Shown here piece by piece: positions 5,580 through 7,337 of a stretch of 7,337 nucleotides of DNA. Made by a program: the position numbers and the translations under genes. The stretch spans positions 1 to 7,337 of the forward strand of contig JALWYT010000100.1 in NCBI GenBank assembly GCA_026992705.1, given 5' to 3'. The notes beneath the pieces were generated by a model. It searched no databases. It was not told where the DNA came from and saw only the letters and a list, made by a program, of their open reading frames with translations. Source of the DNA: Thiotrichaceae bacterium (GTDB lineage Bacteria; Pseudomonadota; Gammaproteobacteria; Thiotrichales; Thiotrichaceae). Position 1 is the first letter of the stretch, and each line of letters begins with the position of its first letter.

Positions 5580-7150
5580 GATTTAGCAGCCTCAAAATCC
5601 TTTTTATCAACAGCAAGGTGGTATTGTGGGTCTTCAACTACATTGACTTCAACTAAATCTCCTGCTGTTTTTAATAATTGTCGGCATTCAGGGGATAAAT
5701 GTTTTAGGTGTAGTCGTTTACCTTCTTTTAAATAACGTTCAGCAAGCTTATCAATTGCTTCAATAGCAGAATGATCGGTGACACGTGAATTTTTAAAATC
5801 AACAACAACATCATCAGGATCATTTTTAGGGTCAAAAATTTCTTGAAAATGTTGTGTTGAGGCAAAAAATAAGGGACCGTTTAATTCATAAACTTTGCCA
5901 CCCATGTGGTTGATTCGTGTGGTTGCATAAATATGTTTTGCATGTTGCCATGCAAATACAAGTGCAGAAAGAATAACACCTGTAATAACCGCAATAGCTA
6001 AGTCAGCAAATACTGTAATGACAGCAACCGCAATACCAATAAAAGTATCAGCAGGTGGAATTTTGCCAATTAAGCGGAAACTACACCACTCAAATGTACC
6101 AATAACGACCATAAACATTACACCAACTAGTACCGCAATTGGAACCTTTTCAATCAATGATGAACCCACTAAGATAAATGATAGCAAAAATAACGCTGCT
6201 GTAATGCCAGATAATCGTCCACGTCCGCCCGATTTAATATTGATAATACTCTGTCCAACCATAGCACAGCCGCCCATACCACCGAATAAGCCTGTTGTTG
6301 TATTTGCAACACCTTGACCGATACATTCACGATTAGGCTGACCACGTGTTTCCGTCAATTCATCAATTAAATTCAGTGTTAATAGACTTTCGATAAGTCC
6401 GACTAAGGCAATGATAACGGCATATGGCAAAACAATTTTAAAGGCTTCTAAGGTAAACGGAATATCAGGAATATGGAAATTTGGTAAGCCACCTTGTATG
6501 GAAGCCATATCACCAACAGTTGCAGTATTTAACCCTAAACCTAGGGTGATTAGTGTGCCTGTAATGATGGCAACTAGGGTTGATGGTACAGCTTTAGTTA
6601 ATTTAGGAAAAAAGTGAATAATTGCCATTGTTAATGCAATAAGAACTAGCATAATACCTAAGGCTTCACCTGACACCCATTGAGTATTACCTGCAATGTC
6701 AGTTAAAACTTTTCCATGCTCATCTTTTAACTTAAACTGTTCTAATTGTGCAATAAAAATAACTAATGCTAGTCCATTAACAAAACCTAGAAAAACAGGA
6801 TAAGGAACAAGGCGGATAAATTTACCTAATTTAAACAAGCCAATCGTTATTTGAATTAAGCCCGCTAGTATCACTGCTGCAAATAAATACTCAACACCGT
6901 GTTGTACAACTAGAGCAACAACAACAACTGCGATTGCTCCAGTTGCACCTGTTATCATTCCAGGACGACCACCTACAATTGAAGCAACCAGTCCCATAAT
7001 AAAAGCAGCATATAAGCCTACTAAAGGTTCAACATGGGCAACAAAAGCAAAAGCAACTGCTTCAGGTACTAATGCTAAGGCAACAGTTAGCCCCGATAAC
7101 ATATCATTTTTAATATTTTTAGAAGAAGGCTTTGAAATGAGGTCAAACAT
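5576..7150 (-). CDS. SulP-family inorganic anion transporter with C-terminal STAS domain
   Basis: The 524-residue inner-membrane protein has the SulP layout: an inverted-repeat transporter core with many helices (about 15-405), then a cytoplasmic STAS domain (about 415-515). The family motif near helix 1 (GLTVALALVPEAVAFAFV, 20-37), TGATGAIAV (67-75), and the GLIESLLT...D region (251-263) with GGMGGCAMVGQSIINIKSGGR (290-310) are all present. The acidic residue Asp263 after IESLLT and the Thr three residues on (Thr266) recall the Na+ site region of the cyanobacterial bicarbonate carrier BicA, so bicarbonate uptake is possible; sulfate or another anion is equally open. STAS Ser461 follows Asp-His, where related domains carry a phosphorylatable serine. 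Ribosome binding site is weak (AGAG, 7 bases upstream). Stop overlaps tcdA by 4 bp. Confidence 0.9.
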   Translation of the reverse strand: MFDLISKPSSKNIKNDMLSGLTVALALVPEAVAFAFVAHVEPLVGLYAAFIMGLVASIVGGRPGMITGATGAIAVVVVALVVQHGVEYLFAAVILAGLIQITIGLFKLGKFIRLVPYPVFLGFVNGLALVIFIAQLEQFKLKDEHGKVLTDIAGNTQWVSGEALGIMLVLIALTMAIIHFFPKLTKAVPSTLVAIITGTLITLGLGLNTATVGDMASIQGGLPNFHIPDIPFTLEAFKIVLPYAVIIALVGLIESLLTLNLIDELTETRGQPNRECIGQGVANTTTGLFGGMGGCAMVGQSIINIKSGGRGRLSGITAALFLLSFILVGSSLIEKVPIAVLVGVMFMVVIGTFEWCSFRLIGKIPPADTFIGIAVAVITVFADLAIAVITGVILSALVFAWQHAKHIYATTRINHMGGKVYELNGPLFFASTQHFQEIFDPKNDPDDVVVDFKNSRVTDHSAIEAIDKLAERYLKEGKRLHLKHLSPECRQLLKTAGDLVEVNVVEDPQYHLAVDKKDFEAAKS

Positions 7151-7337
7151 AGTTATGCTCTGTAAAATAGCTCTATTTTGAAAGAGGGTGGGGATTCTTT
7201 CATAGGAACGAGTGGAAAGCTAGGGTATTTGAATATTTATATCTTTAATAGTTACTAAGTTTGCAGTTTTTAATAGTACGACTTATATTAAATTAGAATA
7301 ACATGGGTTATGACCGCTTAACAGCACACTATTTTTG
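7151..7337. other. Upstream region of the SulP gene
   Basis: This 187-bp AT-rich stretch at the right edge has no gene visible. It should contain the promoter of the SulP-tcdA transcript, but no strong -35/-10 pair stands out. It contains a 7-bp inverted repeat near the start codon and a 9-base direct repeat TTTAATAGT at 7244-7252 and 7269-7277 (25-bp offset). Confidence 0.5.
7164..7179. repeat. Inverted repeat AAAATAG/CTATTTT in the SulP leader
   Basis: Perfect 7-base arms flank a 2-base centre, 13 bases upstream of the SulP ATG. As RNA it could fold next to the ribosome binding site; as DNA it could be an operator. The arms are mostly A/T, so significance is uncertain. Confidence 0.3.

Noticed and set aside
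6018..6617. Two plus-strand open frames opposite the SulP gene
   Set aside because: Antisense shadows of conserved membrane-protein coding sequence; their low-complexity translations resemble no family.

Overview
The window comes from the chromosome of an AT-rich Gram-negative bacterium, most likely a gammaproteobacterium. The grounds are a lipid A kinase (LpxK) directly behind an ExbB/ExbD pair, a TcdA-type tRNA-modifying enzyme, and an RND-type periplasmic adaptor, all with gammaproteobacterial-looking sequences. The genus cannot be read from the sequence alone. There are no rRNA or tRNA genes, transposases, integrases, phage genes or CRISPR arrays, and most of the content is housekeeping or transport.

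Layout from left to right. (1) 1-686, minus: a Crp/Fnr-family regulator cut by the left edge. (2) 687-1101: a long AT-rich divergent spacer with several short palindromes and a 10-bp direct repeat spaced exactly 20 bp. (3) 1102-2280, plus: an exported RND/HlyD-type adaptor with a methionine-rich insertion in its coiled-coil hairpin and no pump gene beside it. (4) 2281-2432: a convergent spacer holding a nested inverted-repeat structure flanked by T-runs on both strands, which may be a bidirectional terminator or a structured 3' RNA. (5) 4606-2433, minus: exbB-exbD-lpxK, tightly spaced and probably one transcript. (6) 4607-4790: a spacer with two adjoining palindromes upstream of exbB. (7) 7150-4791, minus: a SulP-family anion transporter whose stop codon overlaps the tcdA start by 4 bp (ATGA). 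(8) 7151-7337: the leader of the SulP gene with a 7-bp inverted repeat.

How the genes may work together. LpxK completes the lipid A core in the inner membrane, and the ExbB/ExbD proton channel next to it could energise an envelope process. The adaptor is also an envelope component but needs a pump encoded elsewhere. The SulP carrier and TcdA are translationally coupled although their known roles, anion uptake and tRNA t6A cyclisation, are unrelated. The regulator faces away from the adaptor gene and could control the shared spacer, but no canonical FNR box was found there.

No clear undescribed system is present. The items most worth a second look are the nested RNA-like structure at 2313-2416, the Met-rich orphan adaptor, the repeat cluster in the 687-1101 spacer, and the Fnr-like sensor that lacks one of the expected cysteines.
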